Source of the DNA: Pseudomonas sp. SID14000
GTDB taxonomy: Bacteria > Pseudomonadota > Gammaproteobacteria > Pseudomonadales > Pseudomonadaceae
Direction of reading: 5' to 3'
Assembly: GCF_002165135.1 (NCBI RefSeq)
Contig: NZ_NFZQ01000007.1
Coordinates: 186,001 to 250,000 of the forward strand
DNA: 64,000 bases
This document shows, in pieces, positions 47,018-55,436 of the stretch (position 1 is its first letter; each line of letters begins with the position of its first letter). The notes under the pieces were generated by a model. That model was not told the DNA's origin, made no database searches, and saw nothing but the letters and a program-made list of their open reading frames with translations. Made by a program: the position numbers and the translations under genes.

Positions 47018-47281
47018 ATGCGTAACCTCAAGCGCGCCCTGGCGGCGGTGTTCGTGCTGCTGTTGGCGGCTGTGGTGCTGTTCTTCGTGCTGGAGAACCA
47101 GCAAACCGTCTCGTTGGTCCTGTTCGGTTGGGCAGCCCCGGCCATGCCAGTCGCCGTGCTGGTCCTGGCCGCCCTGGTCATTGGTCTGGCAGTCGGGCCG
47201 CTGCTGGGTGCCTACGGCGTGCAGCGTAGCAAACGCAAGATCAGGGCTTCTGCCCGCCAGGCGGCGCTGAACGGTAACTAA
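47018..47281 (+). CDS. LapA-domain (DUF1049) membrane protein
   Basis: An 87-aa inner-membrane protein with two spans (AALAAVFVLLLAAVVLFFVL-type and VAVLVLAALVIGLAVGPLLGA) and a basic tail RSKRKIRASARQ, matching lipopolysaccharide assembly protein A (YciS). In enterics it is paired with lapB, which controls LpxC turnover; lapB is not next to it here. ATG at 47018 follows AAGGAG. Position next to the O-antigen cluster fits a role at the envelope. Confidence 0.85.
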   Translation: MRNLKRALAAVFVLLLAAVVLFFVLENQQTVSLVLFGWAAPAMPVAVLVLAALVIGLAVGPLLGAYGVQRSKRKIRASARQAALNGN

Positions 47282-47383
47282 GGATATTTCCTACACCCGA
47301 ATGGGAAAGTCTCACCTATGCCTGCACCGGCCGACATGGAGTAATAACGCACTTCATTTTCGGCCTAGGCGAGTGTGCGCAGC

Positions 47384-48808
47384 ATGGATTTTCCCGTCCT
47401 TTCCCATCACGGTGGTACCCGCGGCGTTACCGGCTCCTGCCATCAACTGCACCTCGACCCGTCCACCAGCCTGCTGATCGACTGCGGCCTGGAGCAGGGC
47501 GCCGAGGCGGCACCAGGCGTAGCATCGGCACCGCTCGGTTTCGATGTGCAGGGCATCGAGGCCCTGGTTATCACCCATGTGCACCTTGATCACGTTGGCC
47601 GCATCCCGGCACTGCTGGCTGCCGGCTACCGTGGGCCCATCCTGTGCAGCGAGCCGTCCGCCCGGCTGCTGCCGCTGGTGCTGGAGGATGCCTACAAGCT
47701 GAGCATCAGCAGCGAGCCTGCCCATGTGGCGAGGTATCTCGATTTTGTCCGCGACCTGATCGTGCCTCTGCCTTTCGAACAATGGCGCACCTTGGTCGAT
47801 CACCCCGGCCTCACCTGCCGCATTCGCCTGCAACGCGCCGGCCACCTGCTGGGTTCAGCCTATGTCGAATGCGACATGCAGCACGAACAAACCAACACCC
47901 GCTACGTGTTTTCTGGCGACCTCGGCGCCTGTGGCAACCCCTTGCTGCGCCCCGTACAGCCCCCGGAGCGGGCCGATGTGCTGGTACTGGAGAGCACCTA
48001 CGGCGACCGCTTGCACCCGCCTGCAGGCGACCGTCAGCAGCGGTTGGAGGCGGCCATCGACCGCGCCCTGGCCGACCAGGGCACGCTGCTCATTCCGGCC
48101 TTCAGCCTGGGTCGCACCCAGGAGCTGCTGTACGAGCTCGAAGGCATTCTTCACCGCAAGGCCTTGCTGAACAAGGCCGGCCCGGCCCTCGATGGCGACC
48201 CGCTCGACTGGTCGCAGTTGCCTATCATCCTCGACTCACCCTTGGCCCAACGCATTACCGGCGTGTATCGCGAGTTGCATGACTATTGGAGTGCCGAGGC
48301 CCGGGCGCGCCTTGCCGAAGGGCGCGACCCGCTGGGTTTCAGCCAGCTGATCAGCGTGGACACCCACGCCCGCCACCAGCAGGTGGTCAATTACCTGAAG
48401 AGCACCGGTCGGCCGGCGATCGTGATTGCCGGCAATGGCATGTGCTCGGGCGGGCGTATTGTCAATTACCTCAAGGCCATGCTGGGGGACCCACGGCACG
48501 AGGTGATGTTTGTCGGTTACCAGGCCAAGGGCACGCCGGGCGCGGTGATACAGGCTAGCGAAGGGGCGGAAGGGTTTGTGCAGATCGACCTGGATGGGCA
48601 GATGTATGAGGTGCGCGCAAAAGTCGTAACCTTGCCGGGTTACTCTGGGCATGCGGATCAGGATGGGTTGGTGAGCTTCGCACTGGATGGTGCTGAAGCT
48701 GCCAGGAAGGTTGTGCTGGTCCACGGAGAAGCCCGGGCGAAAGCTGCGTTGGCCCAAGCGCTATGCAAGCGTGGCGGTAGAGGGGTCGACGTAACGGTTG
48801 CCTTGTAG
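47384..48808 (+). CDS. MBL-fold / beta-CASP exonuclease-like metallohydrolase
   Basis: A 474-aa protein with metallo-beta-lactamase motif THVHLDHVGRIP, a beta-CASP region (PAFSLGRTQELLYEL) and C-terminal AGNGMCSGGRIVNYL, VGYQAKGTPG and PGYSGHADQDGL, matching the CPSF-73/YSH1-like RNA-processing group (TTHA0252 type) found widely in bacteria. Expected to cut RNA, with two zinc ions. ATG at 47384 is used; a GTG at 47375 is in frame. It stands between lapA and wzz and is not part of O-antigen synthesis. Biological target unknown. Confidence 0.88.
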   Translation: MDFPVLSHHGGTRGVTGSCHQLHLDPSTSLLIDCGLEQGAEAAPGVASAPLGFDVQGIEALVITHVHLDHVGRIPALLAAGYRGPILCSEPSARLLPLVLEDAYKLSISSEPAHVARYLDFVRDLIVPLPFEQWRTLVDHPGLTCRIRLQRAGHLLGSAYVECDMQHEQTNTRYVFSGDLGACGNPLLRPVQPPERADVLVLESTYGDRLHPPAGDRQQRLEAAIDRALADQGTLLIPAFSLGRTQELLYELEGILHRKALLNKAGPALDGDPLDWSQLPIILDSPLAQRITGVYRELHDYWSAEARARLAEGRDPLGFSQLISVDTHARHQQVVNYLKSTGRPAIVIAGNGMCSGGRIVNYLKAMLGDPRHEVMFVGYQAKGTPGAVIQASEGAEGFVQIDLDGQMYEVRAKVVTLPGYSGHADQDGLVSFALDGAEAARKVVLVHGEARAKAALAQALCKRGGRGVDVTVAL

Positions 48809-49044
48809 CGGGCTGCAGGCCGTCGGCTTGTGGGGTGCTGGTGGAACTTTGTTGACGGTATCTTTCTCTTAGGTCGGATAAGTGCTAAAGCTGTAGGTCG
48901 TTTTGTGCGGTCTGCGGTGGGTGAGCAAAATGCCGCTACGCTTAGCTTCAGCAGGTCTTTTACGTCGGATCAGCTGCAGCCAAGGCTTAGCCTCGCTGCC
49001 ATAGGAATCATGCAAATGGTCAGATCTAAGGAAAACGAGAACAA

Positions 49045-50106
49045 ATGCCAAATGAACGTAGCCCCGGAGTCGAAAATGACGAAGTTGATGTTCTCGAGCT
49101 TTGGCATGTCTTGTGGAGTCGTAAACTGCTCATCCTTTCGTGCATTGTTTTAGTTACGGCAGCGGCTCTTGTTTATATCTCCTTCAAGACGCCGATGTAC
49201 GAAGCCAAGTCTTTTATCTTGCCGCCGACCAAGAATGATATTGCCCAATTGAACTATGGACGCACCGAAGCGAGCGGCCTCGAAGCGTTCACGCCCAAAG
49301 ATGTTTATGAGATTTACCTGCGTTCCCTGCAGTCTGAGGCCCTGCGACGCCAGTTCTTTCGCACGGTCTATTTGCCTAATTTGCCAGAGGTGGCCCGCCA
49401 AGGCTCTCAAGATGCACTTTATGACCAGTTTGGCAAGGTATTGACTGTGGGGCCGGTGACGGGAGATAGTGCCGAGCGCTTTCTGATCAGGGCGTTAAGT
49501 GACGACCCCAAGATGAGTGTAAAGTGGGTAACGCGTTTTTCCGAAATGGCCAGCGACCTTGCCAAAAAGACGCTGGTTGAAGATGCCGATACTGAAGTGA
49601 AGGTGCTGGTCAAGACTCTGGAGCAACAGATCCGCAGCGCAAGGGATGCGGCGCGCAAGCAGCGGGAAGATCAAATCGTCCGCCTTGAAGAGGCGCTGAA
49701 AGTTGCCAAGGCAGTGAGCCTGAGCAAGCCCCCCATCATTGCCAGTGGTATGAACACTGAAGTGTCTGGCGGTATGCAGGGCGCACTGACCTACATGCGC
49801 GGCAGCCAGGCCCTTGAGGCAGAGCTTGCAAACCTTCGCGCGCGGGAATCCGATGACCCTTTCGTCGCCGATTTGCGGGAGATCCAGGAGAAGCTCGACT
49901 TCTACCGCAACCTGCACTTGAACCCGGCCGTGATCGAGGTGTTTCAGCAGGATGGTGCCATTGAGGTGCCTGATAGTCCGGTCCGGCTTCGCAAGTTGCT
50001 CATTGTTGTAGGGGGCGTGTTCGCCGGGCTGGTACTCGGTGTGCTCTTGGCCGCATTTGCCCACCTGGTTTCGGCTGAAAGGGAGCGTCGTCTGGGGCGC
50101 GCTTGA
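49045..50106 (+). CDS. wzz: O-antigen chain-length determinant (Wzz)
   Basis: A 353-aa polysaccharide co-polymerase with two membrane spans, at about 28-48 (LLILSCIVLVTAAALVYISF) and 320-340 (LLIVVGGVFAGLVLGVLLAA), and a long periplasmic helical domain. The Pro/Gly-rich second span is the Wzz signature; the N-terminal DEVDVLELWHVLW also fits. It sets the modal length of O-antigen made by Wzy. Ribosome site AAGGAAAACGAG. It heads the O-antigen cluster; the 236-base gap before it likely holds the cluster promoter. Base composition is more A/T-rich than in the genes before it. Confidence 0.9.
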   Translation: MPNERSPGVENDEVDVLELWHVLWSRKLLILSCIVLVTAAALVYISFKTPMYEAKSFILPPTKNDIAQLNYGRTEASGLEAFTPKDVYEIYLRSLQSEALRRQFFRTVYLPNLPEVARQGSQDALYDQFGKVLTVGPVTGDSAERFLIRALSDDPKMSVKWVTRFSEMASDLAKKTLVEDADTEVKVLVKTLEQQIRSARDAARKQREDQIVRLEEALKVAKAVSLSKPPIIASGMNTEVSGGMQGALTYMRGSQALEAELANLRARESDDPFVADLREIQEKLDFYRNLHLNPAVIEVFQQDGAIEVPDSPVRLRKLLIVVGGVFAGLVLGVLLAAFAHLVSAERERRLGRA

Positions 50107-50181
50107 GCTACTACCCCCGAGTCTGCATGCTGCGGGTAGAGTCGAATCGATAGTGATGAATTTTAACAAGAGGCTGGTTGC

Positions 50182-51156
50182 GTGAAGCTCATAGAAACAA
50201 ATATCTCGGACGTAGTCGTTTTTGAGCCTACCGTTTTCGAGGACGACAGGGGCTGGTTCTATGAGTCTTATAGCGAGCCTAAGTTCCATGCGTTGCTCAG
50301 TGCGCAAGGTATTACGCTTCCTCCTTCTTTTGTTCAGGAGAATTGCTCTCTATCCAAAAAGGGGGTGATGCGCGGCTTGCACTATCAACTTTATCCTTTT
50401 GCCCAAGGCAAGTTGGTAAGTGTGGTTCAGGGCGCGGTGTTCGACGTGGCAGTGGACATTCGAAAAGGTTCTCCTACCTTCGGGCAGTGGGTAGGCATGG
50501 AGCTATCGGCGGCCAACCGCAAGATGATGTGGGTGCCTGAAGGCTTCGCCCATGGTTTCATCGCCCTGGAAGAAGATACGGTGTTCCAGTACCGCACGAC
50601 CAATGTCTACTCCAAAGAGCATGAACGCAGCATTGCCTGGAATGACCCGGACTTGGCTATCGAATGGCCGCAGGTGGAGGGGCTGCTGATCAGTGACAAG
50701 GATGCGATAGCGCCAACCCTTGCCGAGGCTGACTTGCCACCTTTGATCCTGAAGGGGCAGGCGGAAGACTTGGTACTGCCGATCATCGGTGATGATCGCG
50801 GGAGTCTGATCAGCATCGAAAAGGCGTTGAATATCCCGTTTGCCATCCGTCGCGTCTACTACATCTTCGGTACCAAGGCCGGCGTCAGCCGCGGTTTTCA
50901 TGCCCACCGGGATCTTCAGCAACTGATCATCTGCCTGGCCGGCAGTTGCCGCATGACCCTCGATGACGGTACCGGCCGGGTTGACCATATGCTTGATGCC
51001 CCGCAGAAAGCCCTGCTGATCAAGAATATGGTCTGGCGTGAAATGCATGATTTCAGTGAAGACTGTGTGCTCATGGTCATCGCCAGTGAAACCTACGATG
51101 AGCGTGATTACATCCGCAGTTATGATGACTTCAAGAGGCTGATCGCCCATGCCTAG
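50182..51156 (+). CDS. Fused RmlC-FdtA: dTDP-sugar 3,5-epimerase + 3,4-ketoisomerase
   Basis: A 324-aa two-cupin protein. Residues 1-~180 align with Rml[17 protein letters not shown] (His67), [19 protein letters not shown] (Lys77, Asp92), PEGFAHGF and FQYRTTNVY (Tyr137 equals the catalytic Tyr; the next Tyr of NYY is Val). Residues ~195-324 are an FdtA/QdtA-type ketoisomerase: [20 protein letters not shown] with His240/His242, and [13 protein letters not shown]. Both act on dTDP-4-keto-6-deoxyglucose. Fusion of the two is not the usual form. GTG start; the next gene overlaps by 8 bases. rmlA and rmlB, needed for the substrate, are not in the window. Confidence 0.85.
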   Translation: MKLIETNISDVVVFEPTVFEDDRGWFYESYSEPKFHALLSAQGITLPPSFVQENCSLSKKGVMRGLHYQLYPFAQGKLVSVVQGAVFDVAVDIRKGSPTFGQWVGMELSAANRKMMWVPEGFAHGFIALEEDTVFQYRTTNVYSKEHERSIAWNDPDLAIEWPQVEGLLISDKDAIAPTLAEADLPPLILKGQAEDLVLPIIGDDRGSLISIEKALNIPFAIRRVYYIFGTKAGVSRGFHAHRDLQQLIICLAGSCRMTLDDGTGRVDHMLDAPQKALLIKNMVWREMHDFSEDCVLMVIASETYDERDYIRSYDDFKRLIAHA

Positions 51157-51616
51157 TATTCATGCCCTGGCCGATGTACAAACCGACGCCATCGGTGAAA
51201 AAACCAGAGTCTGGCAATATGCAGTCATCCTCAAAGGTGCGCGAATTGGCAGCAATTGCAACATTTGCGCCCACACCCTGATCGAGGGAGGGGTTGTAGT
51301 CGGGGACAACGTCACTGTGAAAAGTGGTGTGTTTCTGTGGGAGGGGCTCGTGATCGAGGACAATGTCTTCATTGGCCCCAATGCTACATTCACCAATGAC
51401 AGGGTGCCGCGCTCCAAGTGCTACCCCGAAGCGTACGAAGTCACGGTGCTGAGGGAAGGCTGCAGCATCGGGGCGAATGCGACATTGCTCCCGGGCGTCA
51501 CGATTGGTCGACATGCCATGGTAGGTGCTGGCGCCGTAGTGACAAAGGATGTACCTGATTACTGCGTGGTAGTGGGTAATCCGGCAAAAGTAATAAGGGA
51601 GCTAGAGCATGGTTGA
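51149..51616 (+). CDS. dTDP-3-amino-3,6-dideoxyhexose N-acetyltransferase (FdtC/QdtC-like)
   Basis: A 155-aa left-handed beta-helix acyltransferase, with hexapeptide repeats ([52 protein letters not shown]). The N-terminal [13 protein letters not shown] and the [17 protein letters not shown] loop are typical of sugar N-acetyltransferases of the WbpD/FdtC group. It should acetylate the amino group set by the next gene's aminotransferase, giving Fuc3NAc or Qui3NAc. It overlaps both neighbours by 8 bases, so it is translationally coupled. Which hexose is made is not decidable from sequence. Confidence 0.85.
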   Translation: MPSIHALADVQTDAIGEKTRVWQYAVILKGARIGSNCNICAHTLIEGGVVVGDNVTVKSGVFLWEGLVIEDNVFIGPNATFTNDRVPRSKCYPEAYEVTVLREGCSIGANATLLPGVTIGRHAMVGAGAVVTKDVPDYCVVVGNPAKVIRELEHG

Positions 51617-52721
51617 TTTCCTGAATCTGAAGGCCGTAAATAAACAGTACCGCGACGAACTGTTGAAGGCGTGCGCCGATGTCATCGACTCCGGCTGGTA
51701 CATCGGCGGTAGCGCCCTGGCCCGCTTTGAAAGCAACTTTGCCGCTTATTGCGGTACCGCTCATTGCATTGGCGTGGCAAACGGCCTTGATGCACTAACG
51801 CTGACCTTGACTGCCTGGAAGCAACTGGGGCGTGTGAAGCAGGGTGATCAAGTCATCGTCCCGGCCAATACCTATATTGCGAGCGTGCTGGCAATCACCG
51901 CCAGTGGGTTGGAACCTGTGCTCGTCGAGCCGAGCCCTGCAACGTTCAATATTGATCCTTCCCTCATTCGTCAGGCTATTACCGACAAGACCCGCGTCAT
52001 CTTGCCGGTGCACCTGTATGGGCAGATTGCAGACATGAAGGCGATCAACGAGATTGCCGCCGAGTACGGTTTGCTGGTGCTCGAAGACTCGGCCCAGGCT
52101 CACGGTGCCTCAATCGATGGCAAGCGAGCGGGGAACTGGGGGGATGCCTCAGGCTTCAGCTTCTATCCGGGCAAGAATCTGGGGGCGCTCGGCGATGCCG
52201 GCGCGATCACCACCTCGGATGCCGAGTTGGCGGAAGTGCTGCGCGCCCTCAGAAACTACGGTTCCCATGAGAAGTACAAGAACTTGTACGTCGGTGTGAA
52301 CAGTCGTTTGGATGAGATACAGGCGGCTATGCTGGACGTAAAACTCAAGTATCTCGATGAAGAAATCAGCAAGCGTCGGCATATCACCACGTGCTACCGC
52401 GCAGGCATTCGCAATGCTCATATCGTCCAGCCGCAAAGCAGCGTTGCCGAGGAGCATGTCTGGCATCTGTATGTAGTGCGCACGGCGTACAGAAACGCGC
52501 TGCAGCAACATCTTCGCGAGCAGGGTGTGCAGACGCTGGTTCACTACCCGATCCCGCCTCACAAGCAACAGGCTTACCGCCAATACAACGGTTTGAGCCT
52601 GCCGCTGACTGAAATTATTCATGATGAAGTGCTCAGCCTGCCTGTGGACCCCACCATGAGCGACGCGGATATCCAGAAGGTCATCGATGCCTGCAACAGT
52701 TTTACTGTGTCCGGGCAATAA
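51609..52721 (+). CDS. dTDP-3-amino-3,6-dideoxyhexose aminotransferase (FdtB/QdtB-like)
   Basis: A 370-aa DegT/DnrJ/EryC1 aminotransferase using PLP. Lys189 in [16 protein letters not shown] binds [30 protein letters not shown] and [10 protein letters not shown] are family motifs. It should aminate C3 of the keto sugar made by the FdtA domain. The order [RmlC-FdtA]-FdtC-FdtB is the same as in known fdt/qdt clusters. The wzx gene follows by 3 bases. The composition is like that of the preceding two genes. Confidence 0.9.
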   Translation: MVDFLNLKAVNKQYRDELLKACADVIDSGWYIGGSALARFESNFAAYCGTAHCIGVANGLDALTLTLTAWKQLGRVKQGDQVIVPANTYIASVLAITASGLEPVLVEPSPATFNIDPSLIRQAITDKTRVILPVHLYGQIADMKAINEIAAEYGLLVLEDSAQAHGASIDGKRAGNWGDASGFSFYPGKNLGALGDAGAITTSDAELAEVLRALRNYGSHEKYKNLYVGVNSRLDEIQAAMLDVKLKYLDEEISKRRHITTCYRAGIRNAHIVQPQSSVAEEHVWHLYVVRTAYRNALQQHLREQGVQTLVHYPIPPHKQQAYRQYNGLSLPLTEIIHDEVLSLPVDPTMSDADIQKVIDACNSFTVSGQ

Positions 52722-52724
52722 TTC

Positions 52725-53996
52725 ATGACGTTGATCAAGACCAGTCTGCTGAATGCTATTGCTGTTGTTGTAAAGATGGCGACATTGCTGGGGCTCAACA
52801 AGGTGCTGGCCCTTTATGTAGGGCCAGCGGGTTATGCGGCGATCGGGCAATTGCAGAATGCCGTGACCATGTTCACGACACTGGCCAGCGGCGCTGTAAG
52901 CACCGGGGTAACCAAATACACCGCGGAGTTTGCTGATCGGCCGGACGAACAACACAGGATCTGGCGAACTGCCGGGACGCTGTCACTGCTGGTTTCGTGT
53001 GTATTGGCAGCGCTGATCGTGGCCTTGCGGGCACCTTTGGCAGGCTGGTTTTTCAACGATGAAACATTCGCACCGGTGTTGGTTTGGTTTGCCGCTACCT
53101 TGGTATTTTTTGCCTTCAACTCGTTGCTGCTGGGCATTCTGAACGGCAAGAAAGACGTTCAGCGCTACGTGCTCGCCAATATTCTCGGCAGCCTGATATC
53201 GCTGGTGGTAACCTGTGCACTGACCATCAGGCTGGGGTTGTACGGTGCTCTGGTTTCGCTGGCCGTGTACCAGTCGTTGAGCTTCGTGGCCACCTTGGTC
53301 ATCTGCATACGCACGCCATGGTTCCGCCTCACTGATTTCATCGGGGCGCTGGACAGGCAGTCCCTGTCACGGCTGGCAAAGTTTGCTCTGATGGCCGTGG
53401 TGACAGCGTGCTCTCTGCCCATTTGCCATGTGTTCATCCGGGATTACCTGGGGGCGGAATTCGGCTGGGATTACGCAGGTTACTGGGAGGCCATGTGGCG
53501 GTTGAGCACGGCCTATCTCATGCTGATCACCACGACGCTTGCGGTCTACTACCTGCCAAGGCTCTCGGAACTTTCCGATGCGGGTGAACTTCGTCGGGAA
53601 ATCATCCAGGGATACAAGCTCATCCTGCCCCTGACCATTGCTGCCGGTCTGGTTATCTACCTGCTCAGGGACTTCATCATTCATGTGCTGTTCTCGGAGT
53701 CATTCCTGCCCATGCGTGAGTTGTTCGCATGGCAGATGGTCGGAGACAGCCTGAAGGTAGTCAGTTGGCTGATGGCCTATCTGATGCTCGGCAAGGCACT
53801 TACCCGCTTGTATTTGGTTACCGAAGTCTTCTCGACGCTTTCGCTGTACGCACTGACTGTCTATTTCACTCAGCTGTGGGGGTATGAAAAAGTTACCCTT
53901 GCATACGCGGCAAACTACCTGTTGTACGGAGTCATGATGTATTTCTCGGTATTCCGTCGTTTGCACATTATTGTTGGCGATACGGCGCGGAGCTGA
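52725..53996 (+). CDS. wzx: O-antigen flippase Wzx
   Basis: A 423-aa polytopic membrane protein with about 12 spans and few charged residues, of the MATE/PST (MurJ-Wzx) superfamily. N-terminus TLIKTSLLNAIAVVVKMATL and the first loop (VGPAGYAAIGQLQN) match the WzxE/O-antigen translocase group. It flips the lipid-linked repeat unit to the periplasm. Start ATG 3 bases after the aminotransferase stop. The ORF is intact. Wzx sequences are poorly conserved, so the assignment leans on context (wzz, wzy) as well. Confidence 0.85.
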   Translation: MTLIKTSLLNAIAVVVKMATLLGLNKVLALYVGPAGYAAIGQLQNAVTMFTTLASGAVSTGVTKYTAEFADRPDEQHRIWRTAGTLSLLVSCVLAALIVALRAPLAGWFFNDETFAPVLVWFAATLVFFAFNSLLLGILNGKKDVQRYVLANILGSLISLVVTCALTIRLGLYGALVSLAVYQSLSFVATLVICIRTPWFRLTDFIGALDRQSLSRLAKFALMAVVTACSLPICHVFIRDYLGAEFGWDYAGYWEAMWRLSTAYLMLITTTLAVYYLPRLSELSDAGELRREIIQGYKLILPLTIAAGLVIYLLRDFIIHVLFSESFLPMRELFAWQMVGDSLKVVSWLMAYLMLGKALTRLYLVTEVFSTLSLYALTVYFTQLWGYEKVTLAYAANYLLYGVMMYFSVFRRLHIIVGDTARS

Positions 53997-54000
53997 GTAG

Positions 54001-55434
54001 ATGAAGGACGTCATCGAACAGTTGCATGGACGCATTCTTGGCGCTGAACCGGCCCAGGCTTTGGTGCAGGCGCAGGTCTATGGGGCATTACTCTGGGCGG
54101 TGGACCTGGGTATTTACGATGCCATCGTGCTGGAGCGCGAATTGGTGACCCGGTGCGCCAGCCGGGTAACGCTGCCGACCGCCAGCGGCGTATCACGCGG
54201 CTGCCTGCATGTGGTCAGCGAGCCCTATATGCAAGGCGGGCATACCCGGCTGATGGAGCGCCTGGCCCACATGCACGAAGGGCCTGTGGACCTGCTGGTG
54301 GCGCGCAGCGCCAAGCCCCAGGTGCTCGAACGCCTGGCGGGCTATTTCGCCCATATCGAGGTGGCACGCGGCGATGACCCGTGCGCCCGCCTCCAGTCCA
54401 TCGTCGACACCCTGGCCCAGTACGACAAGGTTGTGCTGCACATCCATCCGGACGACATCATCACCACCGTCGCCTGCGGCTTGTTGAAGCAGCAGCGTGG
54501 CGTCGCGCTGACGGTGTATTTCGTCAACCACGCCGACCATGTGTTCAGCTTTGGCGCGTCGGTGGCCGATGTGTACTTCGAGATCAGCGCCTACGGGCAC
54601 CACCTGGACAAGAAGAAGCACCTCACCTGCCAGAAGAGCTTCCTGGCGATCCCGATCGAGACCAGCGGCGCCAAAGTGCCGGATGCCGTGCCAACCCACG
54701 AGCGAATCAAGGTGTTCAGCGCCGCCTCGGCGGCCAAGTACAAGCCCCACCGCGGCCTGGACATGCGCCCGTCGATCACGGCGATTCTCGAACGTTTCCC
54801 CAATGCCGAATGCTGGATCATCGGCGCCAATCCCCTGACCAACACTTGGTGGTGGACAGTGAAGTTGCGCTACCCCAAGCGCTTCTTCATCCGCCGTCAC
54901 CTGCCGTACAAGGACTACTTGGCCTTTGCGGAAAAAGCCGACTTCTACCTGGACAGCTACCCTATACCCGGTGGCACGGCGTTCGCTGAACAGTTGCTCA
55001 AGGGCCGGCGTTGCGTGGGGTTGGTGGCGCCTATCCAGGGCTACTCCCCCGCAGACAGCCTGAAGGTGGCCAGCGTTGACCAGCTGCTGGCGAGCATTGC
55101 ACAGCCCCGGCCCAGTGCCCCGGTGGTGGAAGCGGTGCAGCGGGTCAACTCGTTGGAGGCGGTGAAAGCGCGTTACCTGGCCTGCATCGAGCGGGGCGAA
55201 TACAGCGAGAACGAACTGGCAGCCATGCTGCCGTGGACGGGCAACCTGGATTTCATGAAACCGACAGGTAAGGTCACTAGCATGATCCCTGCGGAAGTCT
55301 TCGACGCCCTGTGCCGCATAGACACGAACCTGGCGTTGCGAACGCTGCTTTCCTACGCCTGGGTGCCGAGAATCAAGCTCTTGATCAAGGTCACGCTGTA
55401 CCGGCTGGCCAGGCTGACCAGAGCGCGAGGGTGA
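54001..55434 (+). CDS. Putative glycosyltransferase of unknown type
   Basis: A 477-aa protein I do not recognise with certainty. It lacks a signal peptide. The C-terminal half reads like a GT-B fold: VFSAASAAKYKPHRGLDMRP, ILERFPNAECWIIGANPL, RHLPYKDYLAFAEKADFYLD, then YPIPGGTAFAEQLLKGRRCV, which resembles the donor-binding end of GT4/O-GlcNAc-like enzymes. The region 60-110 reads VVSEPYMQGGHTRLMERL. The composition turns GC-rich here compared with wzx. It follows wzx by 4 bases, so it is in the operon. A glycosyltransferase adding one of the repeat-unit sugars is the best guess. Confidence 0.6.
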   Translation: MKDVIEQLHGRILGAEPAQALVQAQVYGALLWAVDLGIYDAIVLERELVTRCASRVTLPTASGVSRGCLHVVSEPYMQGGHTRLMERLAHMHEGPVDLLVARSAKPQVLERLAGYFAHIEVARGDDPCARLQSIVDTLAQYDKVVLHIHPDDIITTVACGLLKQQRGVALTVYFVNHADHVFSFGASVADVYFEISAYGHHLDKKKHLTCQKSFLAIPIETSGAKVPDAVPTHERIKVFSAASAAKYKPHRGLDMRPSITAILERFPNAECWIIGANPLTNTWWWTVKLRYPKRFFIRRHLPYKDYLAFAEKADFYLDSYPIPGGTAFAEQLLKGRRCVGLVAPIQGYSPADSLKVASVDQLLASIAQPRPSAPVVEAVQRVNSLEAVKARYLACIERGEYSENELAAMLPWTGNLDFMKPTGKVTSMIPAEVFDALCRIDTNLALRTLLSYAWVPRIKLLIKVTLYRLARLTRARG

Positions 55435-55436
55435 GT

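Noticed and set aside
47287..47293. TTTCCTA heptad upstream of the MBL gene
   Set aside because: A single half site without an inverted partner at a regular distance; expected by chance several times in a window of this size.
48773..48780. GGCGGTAG, the core of the ops/JUMPstart element, before the O-antigen cluster
   Set aside because: Only the 8-base core matches, it lies inside the end of the MBL gene, and the rest of the ops consensus is missing; another chance copy occurs near 60583.
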